64,000 nucleotides of DNA, taken from positions 2,294,001 to 2,358,000 of the forward strand of contig OZ220698.1 in assembly GCA_965116555.1 (NCBI GenBank). The letters are read 5' to 3'. Shown here in pieces: positions 44,799 through 54,199 of the stretch. Under the pieces are notes generated by a model. The model did no database searches, was not told the origin of the DNA, and saw only the letters and a program-made list of their open reading frames with translations. This DNA comes from DAOUJH01 sp965116555 (GTDB taxonomy: Bacteria > Chloroflexota > Dehalococcoidia > Lucifugimonadales > QGNO01). Positions within the stretch are counted from its first letter, which is position 1; each line of letters starts with the position of its first letter. Made by a program: the position numbers and the translations under genes.

Positions 44799-44828
44799 TT
44801 GACCGCAGCGCTCTCAGCGACTTATAAT
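44799..44828 (+). promoter_or_regulatory. Promoter of purFMH
   Basis: TTGACC (44799-44804), an 18-bp spacer and a consensus TATAAT (44823-44828), followed by CT. This is the best sigma-70-type match in the window, 30 bp before the purF start. No purine riboswitch can fit in such a short leader. Confidence 0.75.
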
Positions 44829-44857
44829 CTGAACTGTCCAGCCTGCCCCGGGGGTGC

Positions 44858-46303
44858 TTGTTGGCCTCATTTGCGGAGTCTTGCATTGGGACTGCAGCTA
44901 ATGATGACGATTCTCTCCACGAAAGTTGTGGAGTTATAGGCGTATACGCACCAGGCCTCAATGTAGCCCAAACCGCATTCTACGGTCTCTATGCCCTGCA
45001 ACACAGGGGCCAGGAAAGCGCCGGTATCTCCACAGCCACCGGTAAACGAATCAACACCCACACCTCCATGGGGCTCGTGTCCCAGGCTTTCCGAGAGAGC
45101 GATCTGGATCGCCTGGAAGGGCATATCGCCATAGGTCACACCCGCTACTCCACCACCGGTTCAACGCGCATTCAGAATGCTCAACCCATCGTGGCCGAAA
45201 ATGGCGGTCTGGAGCTGGCTCTGGCTCACAACGGCAACGTTATCAACGCGGAAAAGTTGCGCGCCGAGCTTATGGAAACGGGCGCATCCTTTTCGACAGG
45301 CACCGACTCCGAAGTCATAGCTCAAATGCTGGTCCACGCTCCCGGCGAAGACCTCGCCGAGAGAGTGGCCTACACAATGCGGCGTCTGCAGGGGGCCTAC
45401 TCTCTAACCGTGCTGACCAGCGATACCTTAATAGGCATCCGGGACCCGCGCGGCGTCAGACCTCTCTGCCTGGGTAAGCTGGATGGCGGCTGGATAATAG
45501 CATCGGAGTCCTGTGCTTTGGACCACTTGGGAGCCAGCTACCTCCGCGAGATAGACCCGGGTGAAACGGTCATCATCAACGAGGACGGCCTGACCTCTGT
45601 TCCATATGCCGGCCGCCTGCCCAATCCCGCGCCATGCGTTTTTGAGTATATCTACTTCGCCAGGCCCGATAGCCTGCTGGGAGACCGGCTCAACTACCTG
45701 TCTCGTCTTGATATGGGCAAACGGCTCGCCAAAGAGCATCCCGTGAAAGCGGACATTGTGATTGGTGTTCCCGATTCGGCCACGGCAGCGGCAGTAGGCT
45801 ATTCCCAGGAGTCGGGTATCCCGTTCAGCGACGGCCTGATTAAGAACCGGTACGTGGGGCGCACCTTCATACAGCCTGACCAGCGCATACGCGAGCTGGG
45901 TGTGCAGATGAAATTCAATCCGCTCCCTGAAGTCTTTAGCGGCAAGCGAGTGGTCATCGTGGACGATAGCATTGTCCGAGGCACCACCACCCCGCAAGTG
46001 GTGAGCATGGTTCGCAGATCCGGCGCCAAGGAAGTTCACATGCGAGTATGTGCGCCGCCCATACGCTTCCCCTGCCACTTTGGCGTGGACATGGCTACCA
46101 AGGGCGAACTGCTGGCGGCCAATATGTCGCTCGATGAGATACAGGAGTTCGTGGGCGCTGACAGCCTCGGTTACCTCAGCGTGGAAGGGCTGTTGGGGAC
46201 GGTAAACGGCAGCGAAGACAATTTCTGTGCCGCCTGTTTCACGGGCAACTACCCCATTCCGGTGCAGTTGGAAATGGACAAGCTGGCCTTGGAGCGCTCC
46301 TAG
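44858..46303 (+). CDS. purF: Amidophosphoribosyltransferase
   Basis: Catalyses the first step of purine synthesis, PRPP plus glutamine to phosphoribosylamine. The class II glutaminase nucleophile is the cysteine of ESCGVIGVYAPG (residue 24), exposed after removal of a short propeptide. The PRPP-binding motif is VVIVDDSIVRGTT. All four cysteines of the Bacillus-type 4Fe-4S cluster are seen (APCVFEYIYF, RFPCHFGVDM and CAAC in NFCAACFTGNYP). The start is TTG at 44858 or 44861, after a GGGGGTG ribosome-binding site. It is the first gene of the purF-purM-purH operon. Confidence 0.96.
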   Translation: MLASFAESCIGTAANDDDSLHESCGVIGVYAPGLNVAQTAFYGLYALQHRGQESAGISTATGKRINTHTSMGLVSQAFRESDLDRLEGHIAIGHTRYSTTGSTRIQNAQPIVAENGGLELALAHNGNVINAEKLRAELMETGASFSTGTDSEVIAQMLVHAPGEDLAERVAYTMRRLQGAYSLTVLTSDTLIGIRDPRGVRPLCLGKLDGGWIIASESCALDHLGASYLREIDPGETVIINEDGLTSVPYAGRLPNPAPCVFEYIYFARPDSLLGDRLNYLSRLDMGKRLAKEHPVKADIVIGVPDSATAAAVGYSQESGIPFSDGLIKNRYVGRTFIQPDQRIRELGVQMKFNPLPEVFSGKRVVIVDDSIVRGTTTPQVVSMVRRSGAKEVHMRVCAPPIRFPCHFGVDMATKGELLAANMSLDEIQEFVGADSLGYLSVEGLLGTVNGSEDNFCAACFTGNYPIPVQLEMDKLALERS

Positions 46304-46306
46304 AGC

Positions 46307-47296
46307 ATGCCCAAAATGACCTACCTGGCATCAGGTGTAGACCTGGATGCCGCTGGACGCATCAAAGACCTCATCAAACCCCTAGCCCGTTCTACTTTCG
46401 GGCCCCAGGTTCTGGGAGACGTCGGTTTGTTTGGAGGGTTGTTTCAGCTTCAGAACTTCAGGGAACCGGTGCTTGTTTCCAGCACGGACGGTGTGGGCAC
46501 CAAGCTGAAACTGGCGGTTTGGCTGGATCAATATCAGACTATTGGCAAAGACGTAGTGAACCAGAGCATCAACGACGTGCTCACCAGCGGGGCAAGGCCG
46601 CTCTTCTTCCTGGACTACATTGCCATGGAGTTGTTGTTGCCGGAGCGGCTGGAGGCCCTGGTGAAAGGCATGGCTGAAGCCTGTAGCGAGGCGGGATGCG
46701 CCCTCTTGGGCGGCGAGACGTCTCAGATGTCGGACGTCTTTAAGCCGGGAGCGTTCGAGCTGGTGGGGTTTGTTGTCGGCGCGGCGGAGCGAGAAGCTCT
46801 CCTTGACCCTTCCAGCATCAAGACGGGAGACTTACTGATCGGCCTGCCTTCCAGCGGGCTGCACACCAACGGCTACTCTCTGGTGCGGGCCATATTCAAT
46901 CTGGAAGAGGATCGGTCTCCTCTGTACAAAGCATACGACGAACTGGGGTGTACCCTTGGCGAGGCGCTATTGGAACCCCACCGCAGCTACTGGCCCTTGC
47001 TGGAGCCGGTGCTTCCCCTCGTCAAAGCTATGGCCCACATCACCGGCGGCGGGGCGGAGGAAAACCTGGAGAGGGTGATGCCGCAGGGTTTGTCGGCGCG
47101 CTTGGACTGGTCTTCCTGGGAAACACCGTCCATATTTGGCATAATTCAGGCCGCGGGGAACGTAGACCTTGCCGAGATGAGGCGTGTGTTCAATATGGGA
47201 GTGGGCATGGCTCTGGTCTGCGCCGCAGACTACGCCTCCGATATTGTCGGGGCGCTCCCAGAAGCGTGGGTAGTTGGGGAAGTAACAGGGAAATAG
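46307..47296 (+). CDS. purM: Phosphoribosylformylglycinamidine cyclo-ligase
   Basis: A 329-residue AIR synthetase, the fifth step of purine synthesis. Family motifs: SSTDGVGTKLKLA (nucleotide-binding region), SINDVLTSGARPLFFLDY, LLGGETSQMSDVF, GLPSSGLHTNGYSLVR and HITGGGAEENLERVMP. It starts 3 bp after the purF stop, so it is translationally linked. Confidence 0.96.
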   Translation: MPKMTYLASGVDLDAAGRIKDLIKPLARSTFGPQVLGDVGLFGGLFQLQNFREPVLVSSTDGVGTKLKLAVWLDQYQTIGKDVVNQSINDVLTSGARPLFFLDYIAMELLLPERLEALVKGMAEACSEAGCALLGGETSQMSDVFKPGAFELVGFVVGAAEREALLDPSSIKTGDLLIGLPSSGLHTNGYSLVRAIFNLEEDRSPLYKAYDELGCTLGEALLEPHRSYWPLLEPVLPLVKAMAHITGGGAEENLERVMPQGLSARLDWSSWETPSIFGIIQAAGNVDLAEMRRVFNMGVGMALVCAADYASDIVGALPEAWVVGEVTGK

Positions 47297-47347
47297 AATT
47301 ACCCGGGCTTTGAGGACTAACACATTCGCTACTTGAGAGGGAATCCA

Positions 47348-48910
47348 TTGAAAGCACTGCTTAGCGTATCCAATAAGACAGGCCTGGTGGAGTTCGCCGT
47401 GTCTATTCACAAGCTGGGGTACAACCTGGTCAGCACAGGGGGCACCCACCGGGATCTGTCGACGGCGGGGCTGCCGGTGCAGCAGGTCGCCGACATGACC
47501 GGCTCTCCCGAAATGCTGGATGGACGTGTAAAAACGCTTCATCCCAGGGTACACGGAGGCATCCTGGCCAGGCGCAACCTGCCCAAGGATATGGCCGAAC
47601 TCGCTGAGTACAGCATCGACACGATTGATCTGGTGGTCTCCAACCTGTACCCGTTCCGCGAAACGGTAGAGAAAGACGGCGTGGCCCTGGAAGAGGCGCT
47701 GGAGAACATCGACATCGGCGGGCCTACCCTGATCAGAGCCGCAGCAAAGAACTTCCCTCACGTCGTGGTAGTCGTGGATCCCGCCGACTACCAGTGGGTG
47801 TCGGACAAGCTGGGCGGCAGCGGCCTTTCCATGGAAGACCGGCAGGGCCTGGCCCGCAAGGCTTTCCAACACGTGGCGCTGTACGATACCGCCGTTTCGC
47901 ACTACCTCTCCCGCGATGGCGCATCCTCTTTCCCGGACGAGCTGACCGTTGGCCTGAATAAGAGATTGGACCTGCGCTACGGTGAGAACCCCCACCAAAA
48001 GGGCGCCTTCTACACGCTGGACTCGGGGCCGGTTGATGGCATGGGAGGCTTTGTACAGCATCACGGCAAGGATCTGTCCCTTGTCAACATTCTGGACGCC
48101 GACGCCGCTTTTAACCTTGTCGCAGACTTCCCTGAGCCTGCCGTAGCTATTATCAAACACACAAATCCCTGCTGTTTCGCCACGGGAGACGGAGACGTCG
48201 CCGCCCTTTATGAGAAGGCTCTGACGCAGGGTGACCCCGTTTCTGCCTATGGAGGAATAGTCGCCTCCAACCGGCCTATAGACATGGCCTATGCCAAGGC
48301 CCTGCGCGAAGTGCGCAGTCCGGTGAACGGTGCGCGCATGTTCTACGAAATCGTCATCGCGCCCGGCGCAGAGCCGGATGCCCTGGAACACCTGAAGAAA
48401 AAGTCCAAAGACCTGCGCATACTCACAGCCCCCACCGGAGACGCACGCCGGCCGCGCAGAGAGGTCCGTACGGTGAGAGGAGGAGCCCTGGTGCAGGAAG
48501 CCGATGTCACCGTCTCCGGCGAAACCTCTTTCAGGGTAGTTACAAAGAGACAGCCCTCAGCATCTGAACTAGCAGACATGGCTGTGGCCTGGGCGGTGTG
48601 CAAGCACGTGAAGTCCAACGCCATCACCATGGTCAAAGACGGCGTTCTCGTTGGTATGGGTGCCGGACAGCCCAACAGGGTAACCAGCGTAAGGCTGGCG
48701 TCGCAGTTCGCTGGCGAACGGTCAAAGGGCGCCGTTCTCGCCTCAGATGCGCTGTTCCCCTTCGATGACAACGTAGTGGAAGCAGCCGAGGCGGGCATCG
48801 GCGCTATCGTTCAGCCGGGCGGCTCAATCCGTGACGAAGAGATCATAGCCACCGCCGACCGCTTGGGGATAGCGATGGTCTTTGCAGGCGTGCGTCACTT
48901 CCTCCACTAG
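47348..48910 (+). CDS. purH: Bifunctional AICAR formyltransferase/IMP cyclohydrolase
   Basis: A 520-residue enzyme for the last two steps of IMP synthesis. The N-terminal MGS-like IMP cyclohydrolase domain (~1-190) has SVSNKTGLVEFA, STGGTHRDL, LDGRVKTLHPRVHGGIL and NIDIGGPTLIRAAAKN. The C-terminal transformylase has LRYGENPHQKGAFY, KHTNPCCFA and the end motif DALFPFDDNVVEAAEAGI. The TTG at 47348 is chosen because it follows GAGAGGG and precedes KALLSVSNKTG. It uses 10-formyl-THF, which Fhs in this window can supply. The stop overlaps the convergent antiporter gene by 4 bp. Confidence 0.96.
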   Translation: MKALLSVSNKTGLVEFAVSIHKLGYNLVSTGGTHRDLSTAGLPVQQVADMTGSPEMLDGRVKTLHPRVHGGILARRNLPKDMAELAEYSIDTIDLVVSNLYPFRETVEKDGVALEEALENIDIGGPTLIRAAAKNFPHVVVVVDPADYQWVSDKLGGSGLSMEDRQGLARKAFQHVALYDTAVSHYLSRDGASSFPDELTVGLNKRLDLRYGENPHQKGAFYTLDSGPVDGMGGFVQHHGKDLSLVNILDADAAFNLVADFPEPAVAIIKHTNPCCFATGDGDVAALYEKALTQGDPVSAYGGIVASNRPIDMAYAKALREVRSPVNGARMFYEIVIAPGAEPDALEHLKKKSKDLRILTAPTGDARRPRREVRTVRGGALVQEADVTVSGETSFRVVTKRQPSASELADMAVAWAVCKHVKSNAITMVKDGVLVGMGAGQPNRVTSVRLASQFAGERSKGAVLASDALFPFDDNVVEAAEAGIGAIVQPGGSIRDEEIIATADRLGIAMVFAGVRHFLH

Positions 48911-50112
48911 CTATCGGAGGGTGTGCCCGCAGCTACCGGTTCATGGGCCGGCGGCTCCGGCTCTTGGTGGAGAGACCGTCCCAATACGTACCTGCCCAAA
49001 GCCGGCGCTATCAGTGCGGATGCTATTGCCAGCAGCACAAGAGTTGAAAATAGGTTCCGGTCTATCAGGCCCAACCTGACCACTATGTCCGCGGCGGCTA
49101 TGATCAGACTAAGGCGCGCTGCATGGAAAAGTCCAAAGGCTGCGCTTTCTCTGGGCGTCATTCCCAGTAGTCTGGTTACCACCGACACGCTTATCATCTT
49201 GGAGAGCAGTCCCACGGCCAGTATGACCGCCAAAACCCCCAGGTTCTGCACGTCGGAGAAGAGGGACGGGAGATCCACCCTGGCTCCGGTGAAGATGAAG
49301 AACAACGGTATGAAGAAACCGTAGCCGAAGCTCTCCAGCTTCTCCTCTATCCGCGTTGCCCTCGGCATTATCTCGGAGAATATCAACCCCGCGATGAACG
49401 CGCCCATGATTGAGTGGAACCCCAGTTGCCCGGATATGGCAGCCAGCAGAAAGATCAGGGCGAAAGCCAGCCTGACCTCAAGGTCAAAGTATCTTTGGCG
49501 AGACAACAGAGATGCGAACCGCCTGGTCAATGCAGATCTGCTGAGCAGCATTGGAATAACAAATAGGATCAATATAGCGACCAGCGAATAGAAGAACTCC
49601 ACCTGAAGCGGACCCTGGATGACACTCAAAGAAAATGCCAGCAAGAATATGCTGACTATGTCCACTATGACCACCGTTCCCAGCATCAGGTTGGCGAAAT
49701 CTCCCCTGGCCCGCAAGTCTTTCAACAACGGCAGAACCAGCCCCAGGGAAGTAGTCGAAAGGATGGTTCCCAGGAGCATGGGGTGCACCCCCACGTAGGA
49801 AGCCAGCAAAACACCGCTAAGCAGCGGCGCTCCAACGGAGACGGTTGCTATAGTTGTTGCTTTGAAGACATGACGGCGTACAACCCTCAAGTCCAGGTCC
49901 ATGCCGGCCAGGAACATGAGGTAAGCCAGCCCAAACGAGGAGAAGAATTCCACGGTTTGGCTTTCTGGAACAATGTCAAGGAAGGAAACCCCTATACCTA
50001 TGCCAAAAATTATCTCGGCTACAATAATGGGTATTCTGACCCGGTGCGCCAGCGGCGGGATGAGGACTATTCCAATAAAAACCGCCAGCATGCTCAGGGC
50101 AAGCTGTTCCAA
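48907..50112 (-). CDS. CPA2-type cation:proton antiporter
   Basis: A 401-residue integral membrane protein of the monovalent cation:proton antiporter-2 family (KefB/NapA-like), with about 12 or 13 spans. Typical elements are VAEIIFGIGIG in span 2, FLAGMDLDLRVVRR, LSTTSLGLVLPLL, the ion-binding GTVVIVDIVSIFLLAF segment, and the FHSIMGAFIAGLIFSE and FIFTGARVDL regions. It lacks the TrkA-N/RCK domain of KefB and ends in a short proline-rich tail. Specificity (Na+ or K+) cannot be told. Confidence 0.92.
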   Translation of the reverse strand: MEQLALSMLAVFIGIVLIPPLAHRVRIPIIVAEIIFGIGIGVSFLDIVPESQTVEFFSSFGLAYLMFLAGMDLDLRVVRRHVFKATTIATVSVGAPLLSGVLLASYVGVHPMLLGTILSTTSLGLVLPLLKDLRARGDFANLMLGTVVIVDIVSIFLLAFSLSVIQGPLQVEFFYSLVAILILFVIPMLLSRSALTRRFASLLSRQRYFDLEVRLAFALIFLLAAISGQLGFHSIMGAFIAGLIFSEIMPRATRIEEKLESFGYGFFIPLFFIFTGARVDLPSLFSDVQNLGVLAVILAVGLLSKMISVSVVTRLLGMTPRESAAFGLFHAARLSLIIAAADIVVRLGLIDRNLFSTLVLLAIASALIAPALGRYVLGRSLHQEPEPPAHEPVAAGTPSDS

Positions 50113-50257
50113 AGTGGACTCCTTAAGCTACGGAAGTTGCCGATTTGTGAACAAGGCGGCGACTATTATAACCATGTTCTGAGTTTTGTGGAGCGGGGCT
50201 TGAGTGGAAGGCACGACTGGGGCAACCGTGCTTGAACCTCGTTTCCCAATATACCAC

Positions 50258-50288
50258 TTGGGCATGTATGTACTGCTCGCGCTATAAT
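50258..50288 (+). promoter_or_regulatory. Candidate promoter of the amidohydrolase gene
   Basis: TTGGGC (50258-50263) and consensus TATAAT (50283-50288), 19 bp apart, followed by CT. After the -10 box the sequence CCAGTGTCCA resembles GAACTGTCCA at the same place in the purF promoter. Confidence 0.5.
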
Positions 50289-50322
50289 CTCCAGTGTCCA
50301 ACACAGAATCGAGGTGCTCCTG

Positions 50323-51594
50323 ATGGTTACAACAGTGGTAAGCGGTAAGCAGTTGATCGACGGTACGGGGAGCGCTCCTATACAGGACGCCGCAATTGTG
50401 ATCGAGGGATCCAAAATTAGCCAAGTTGGCCCAAAATCGCAACTCAAGCTGCCGGAAGGACCTGGCGTGCGGATCATAGAGTTCCCCGATGGCTACATAT
50501 TGCCCGGGCTGATCGACGCTCACACCCACCTAATGTTCGGTACTGTCAATGGCTACGGTTACGATGGCGGGCCCTACGAGAAGGTGATTGAACGTGACTC
50601 CGACGAGATCATGCTTCTCAGGGCTGCACACAACACCCACATTCACCTCAGCGCCGGTGTAACCACGCTGAGGGATAACGGAGCGCGCAATAAGATTACC
50701 TTTGACCTGCGGGCCGCCGCGGCGCAGGGGCTTGTGACAGCTCCACGCCTTCTGCTCTGTGGACGACCCGTGACCATGACAGGCGGCCACTTCTTTTGGT
50801 GTAACGGCGAAGCCGATGGCGTGGACGGTGTGCGACAAGCGGTGCGAACACTGATCAAAGAGGGAGCCGATCATCTCAAGATCATGGCTTCCGGTGGAGG
50901 CACCGCCATCACCGACAACCGCAAAGATTCGTACAGCGTGGAGGAGATGAGGACAATCGTCGAAGAAGCCCACGTGCACGGCAAGCTCACCACGGCGCAT
51001 TGCCTGGCTACTCAGAGCATCACAAACGCCCTTGATGCGGGCGTAGATATGATTGAGCATGCTGGGTTCATCGAGCCCGACGGCTCCTATAAATTCGACC
51101 AGCGCATTGCGGAGCGTATCGCGGAACAGGGAGTGTATGTCAGCCCAACGGTGCAGACCGGGTACCGAGGACGCGAGAGGCTGCTGGCCCAAGCGGAGAC
51201 GGAACCCCTGTCTATGGAAGATCATGCCCGCCTTGAAAGCCTCAAGGCAAAGTGTGAGAGTCAGCTGGAGTTCGTGGGAAGAATGTGGACTGAGTGGGGG
51301 ATCAGGATCATTGCAGGCACCGATGCTATACAGTCCTTCGGTGACTACTGCCTGGGACTGGAACTCCATTCGGATGCCGGTATGTCCAACATGGACGTAA
51401 TAAAATCGGCAACAGGTGAAGCTGCCGAAGCAATAGGGATGGGCGACCAAGTCGGAACTCTGGAAGCCGGCAAGGAAGCCGATATTATCGTTGTCGAACA
51501 GGACCCCCTGCAGGATATTCGGGCATTGCGCGAAATGGCCATGGTTATGAGAGCCGGACGTCAAATACTGCCATACGCACCCACCGAAATCTGA
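50323..51594 (+). CDS. Amidohydrolase-family metal-dependent hydrolase
   Basis: A 423-residue TIM-barrel amidohydrolase, nearest in pattern to the prolidase/imidazolonepropionase-like subgroup. Metal ligands are in DAHTHL, a bridging lysine in HLKIMASGG, histidines in TTAHCLA and MIEHAGF, and the catalytic Asp in IAGTDA. The small N- and C-terminal beta-sandwich (VVSGKQLIDGTG, EAGKEADIIVVEQDPL) is also present. GAGGTG at 50311-50316 sets the ATG at 50323. It heads a block of catabolic and transport genes; the substrate is probably an amide, peptide or cyclic imide. Confidence 0.9.
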   Translation: MVTTVVSGKQLIDGTGSAPIQDAAIVIEGSKISQVGPKSQLKLPEGPGVRIIEFPDGYILPGLIDAHTHLMFGTVNGYGYDGGPYEKVIERDSDEIMLLRAAHNTHIHLSAGVTTLRDNGARNKITFDLRAAAAQGLVTAPRLLLCGRPVTMTGGHFFWCNGEADGVDGVRQAVRTLIKEGADHLKIMASGGGTAITDNRKDSYSVEEMRTIVEEAHVHGKLTTAHCLATQSITNALDAGVDMIEHAGFIEPDGSYKFDQRIAERIAEQGVYVSPTVQTGYRGRERLLAQAETEPLSMEDHARLESLKAKCESQLEFVGRMWTEWGIRIIAGTDAIQSFGDYCLGLELHSDAGMSNMDVIKSATGEAAEAIGMGDQVGTLEAGKEADIIVVEQDPLQDIRALREMAMVMRAGRQILPYAPTEI

Positions 51595-51674
51595 TTTCTG
51601 CTTGCAGATTGGCCTGCCAATATGGTGCGACTTGCGCTTGGGACTGCCGCTAGACCTCTGGGGACAATGCTGAG

Positions 51675-52976
51675 ATGAGCGACACAACGCACGATACCAA
51701 ACTCCGGCGGAAGTGGAGCCCCGACGGCATTTTCTACGGCTGGTGGATCGTGGCGGGTGGCTCCATCCTCACCGCGCTGGGCGCGGGCCTAAACTTCTAC
51801 GGCTTCAGCGCCTTTTTCTATCCGCTAACCGTGGAGTTTGGCTGGAGCCGCAGCGTTCTATCAGGCGTCTTTGCCCTGGCGCGCTTGGAGGGCGGATTCC
51901 TGGGACCGGTTGAGGGTTTCCTCATAGACAAGTACGGGCCCAGGAAGATGATGTTCATCGGCATCCCACTGATGGGATTTGGCTTCATCTTACTTGCTGG
52001 AATCAATTCTCTTCTTGCCCTGTACCTGGTATATATCCTCACCATCACTCTGGGGAGTAGCCTGGGAACGTTCGCCCCGGCTACCGCCGCCGTGGCTAAC
52101 TGGTTCCTTAGAAAACGCAGCAGAGCAATTGGATTTGTGATGTCCGGCGTGGCCCTAGGTGGAGCGTTGCTGGTACCGGCCTTGGGATGGTGGATAGAGA
52201 CCTACGGGTGGCGCAGTGCGGCGATAGCGTCCGGAGTCCTGATACTAGCTGCGGGCTTGCCACTCGCAATGCTAATGCGACATAGGCCGGAGGACTACGG
52301 GCTGCTCCCGGACGGTTCGGGCGTAGCCGGTACTGTCCCGGATGCTTCCCGTGGCACAGGCCGTCCCAGACCGGTCAGCGGCCCGGAGATTGGAGGACTT
52401 CAGAGCCTTAAAACAACCCAGTTCTGGTTCCTGGGTACGTCGCTATCCCTTCGTGCCATAGTAACTACAGGGTTCACCATTCACTTCGTTTCGATGATGG
52501 TCGATAGAGGGTTTACATTTTTTGTAGCTAGCTTACTCCTTGGGTCTGTAGCGCTTGTAAGCCTACCCGGCAGAATCGGCTTTTCCTGGCTGGGTGACTT
52601 CGTTGACAAGCGGTATCTGCTTGCCGCCACGCTGGGGGTGAGTAGCTTGACCATGCTTGCAATGTCTCAAGTGCAGTCCCAATCACTGCTTGTAGGTATT
52701 CTCGTCCTGTATGCCGTGGCTTATGGCGGCTCTATTGTGTTGCCCGTTTCGCTCCAAGCTGACTACTTCGGTCGCAGGTCCTTTGCCACCATCAGGGGCT
52801 TGATGAGCACTGTGCAGACTATAGGTACTCTAATTGGGCCGGTCTTTGCTGGTGTGGTGTTCGACCTCACCGGAAACTACTCGCTGGCTTTCGCCGGTTT
52901 TGCCGTGGCCGGATTCGTGGCTACGTTGCTGGTGGCAGGCATACGCAGGCCAACCGTTGTCGTTTCGGAAACCTAG
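51675..52976 (+). CDS. MFS transporter
   Basis: A 433-residue major facilitator with 12 spans, of the monocarboxylate/oxalate-formate-like group. The start FYGWWIVAGGSILTALGAGLNFYGFSAFF matches that group; the cytoplasmic loop between spans 2 and 3 is FLIDKYGPRKMM, and a central loop lies at ~205-245. It lies between the amidohydrolase and a dipeptidase and may import their substrate. A second relative lies at 59678-60946. Confidence 0.92.
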   Translation: MSDTTHDTKLRRKWSPDGIFYGWWIVAGGSILTALGAGLNFYGFSAFFYPLTVEFGWSRSVLSGVFALARLEGGFLGPVEGFLIDKYGPRKMMFIGIPLMGFGFILLAGINSLLALYLVYILTITLGSSLGTFAPATAAVANWFLRKRSRAIGFVMSGVALGGALLVPALGWWIETYGWRSAAIASGVLILAAGLPLAMLMRHRPEDYGLLPDGSGVAGTVPDASRGTGRPRPVSGPEIGGLQSLKTTQFWFLGTSLSLRAIVTTGFTIHFVSMMVDRGFTFFVASLLLGSVALVSLPGRIGFSWLGDFVDKRYLLAATLGVSSLTMLAMSQVQSQSLLVGILVLYAVAYGGSIVLPVSLQADYFGRRSFATIRGLMSTVQTIGTLIGPVFAGVVFDLTGNYSLAFAGFAVAGFVATLLVAGIRRPTVVVSET

Positions 52977-53054
52977 CCTGTCGATGTGCAAAAGAGTTAC
53001 TATGCCGCCAACGGTTCTGTCTCTTGCTTCAAATACACTGTGGGGGTGCCCAAA

Positions 53055-54182
53055 ATGAACTCAACGGAACGGAATCTACACTACTCCTCTATCGTAATTG
53101 ACTGCCACGCCGACACACCGGACCGAATCGTAGACAACGGTGCAGATCTAGGGCTGGGTGGAAGTCTCACCCACGTGGACGCTCCCAAGATGCGCCAGGG
53201 AGGTCTCGACGCCGTCTTTTTCTCCGCCTGGATACGTCCTAATCTCATTCCAAGAAGGGAATGCATCCAGCGGGTCTTGCAGGACTTGGACGCGATTAAA
53301 CAGGTATGCAAGAACTACCCGGATGACTTTGAACTGGCAACCACGGCTAGCGATGTCAGGCGCATCGTTGGCGGAGGCAAACTAGCGGCAATCCTCTGTA
53401 TTGAGGGTGGTCATGCCATTGAAGACGATCTGGCCGTTCTCCGCATGTTCTTTGACTTGGGCGTGCGTTACATGACCCTTACCTGGAGCAACAATAACAA
53501 CTGGGCCGACGGCTGCCTGGATACACCAAAGCACCACGGGCTGACACCTTTCGGAGTCGAAGTGGTGAAAGAGATGAACCGGCTGGGCATGATGGTTGAT
53601 ATCTCCCATGTCTCTGAAGAGACCTTCTGGGACGTCATGAAAGTCACTTCCAAGCCGGTCATAGCTTCCCACTCTTCCGCAAGGTCTATATGCGATCACC
53701 GCCGCAATCTCAGGGATGACCAAATTAAAGCGGTTGCGGACGGCGGCGGCGTTGTCTGCGTTACTTTTGTGCCTGCGTTCATCTCAGAAGAATGCCGCAT
53801 AGCCAACGATGCGCTAATGGAGCAGCACCGCCTTGAAGAGGAGGCTCTTGAAGAGAAACTGGCAGGGGATGAAGAGGCGCTGGACAGGTCAAAGAAAGAG
53901 CTGCGGGCTAAATATGACGAGCTAGTAAGCAAGGTGCCAGCGCCGGATCTTGGAGTCATCGCCGACCACATAGAGCATACGTTGAAAATCGCAGGTCCTG
54001 ACCACGTAGGATTCGGATCCGATTTCGACGGGGTGGTCAGCCTACCCGTGGGCATGGAGGACTGCAGCAAACTGCCCGCGCTGACGGAGGAGCTGCTGCG
54101 ACGGGGCCATTCAGAGGACACGGTGAGGAAGGTGCTTGGGGAGAACCTGCTTCGGGTGATGGAGGAGATTATCGGAGCCTAA
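53055..54182 (+). CDS. Membrane-type dipeptidase, peptidase family M19
   Basis: A 375-residue zinc dipeptidase of the renal-dipeptidase family. Metal-binding motif DCHADTP near the N-terminus, bridging glutamate in CIEGGHAIE, VDISHVSEETFWD, ASHSSARSICDHRRNL and GFGSDFDGV near the C-terminus. An acidic helical insert (~270-305; EEEALEEKLAGDEEAL) is unusual. It cleaves dipeptides, some with D-residues. No signal peptide is seen, so it is probably cytoplasmic. The ATG at 53055 follows GGGGGTG; the frame is open 23 codons further upstream. Confidence 0.92.
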   Translation: MNSTERNLHYSSIVIDCHADTPDRIVDNGADLGLGGSLTHVDAPKMRQGGLDAVFFSAWIRPNLIPRRECIQRVLQDLDAIKQVCKNYPDDFELATTASDVRRIVGGGKLAAILCIEGGHAIEDDLAVLRMFFDLGVRYMTLTWSNNNNWADGCLDTPKHHGLTPFGVEVVKEMNRLGMMVDISHVSEETFWDVMKVTSKPVIASHSSARSICDHRRNLRDDQIKAVADGGGVVCVTFVPAFISEECRIANDALMEQHRLEEEALEEKLAGDEEALDRSKKELRAKYDELVSKVPAPDLGVIADHIEHTLKIAGPDHVGFGSDFDGVVSLPVGMEDCSKLPALTEELLRRGHSEDTVRKVLGENLLRVMEEIIGA

Positions 54183-54199
54183 GAGGGGCGCCAATGCCG

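Noticed and set aside
46967..48391. Long open frame antisense to purM/purH
   Set aside because: A shadow of GC-rich coding sequence on the other strand, with no recognisable domain.
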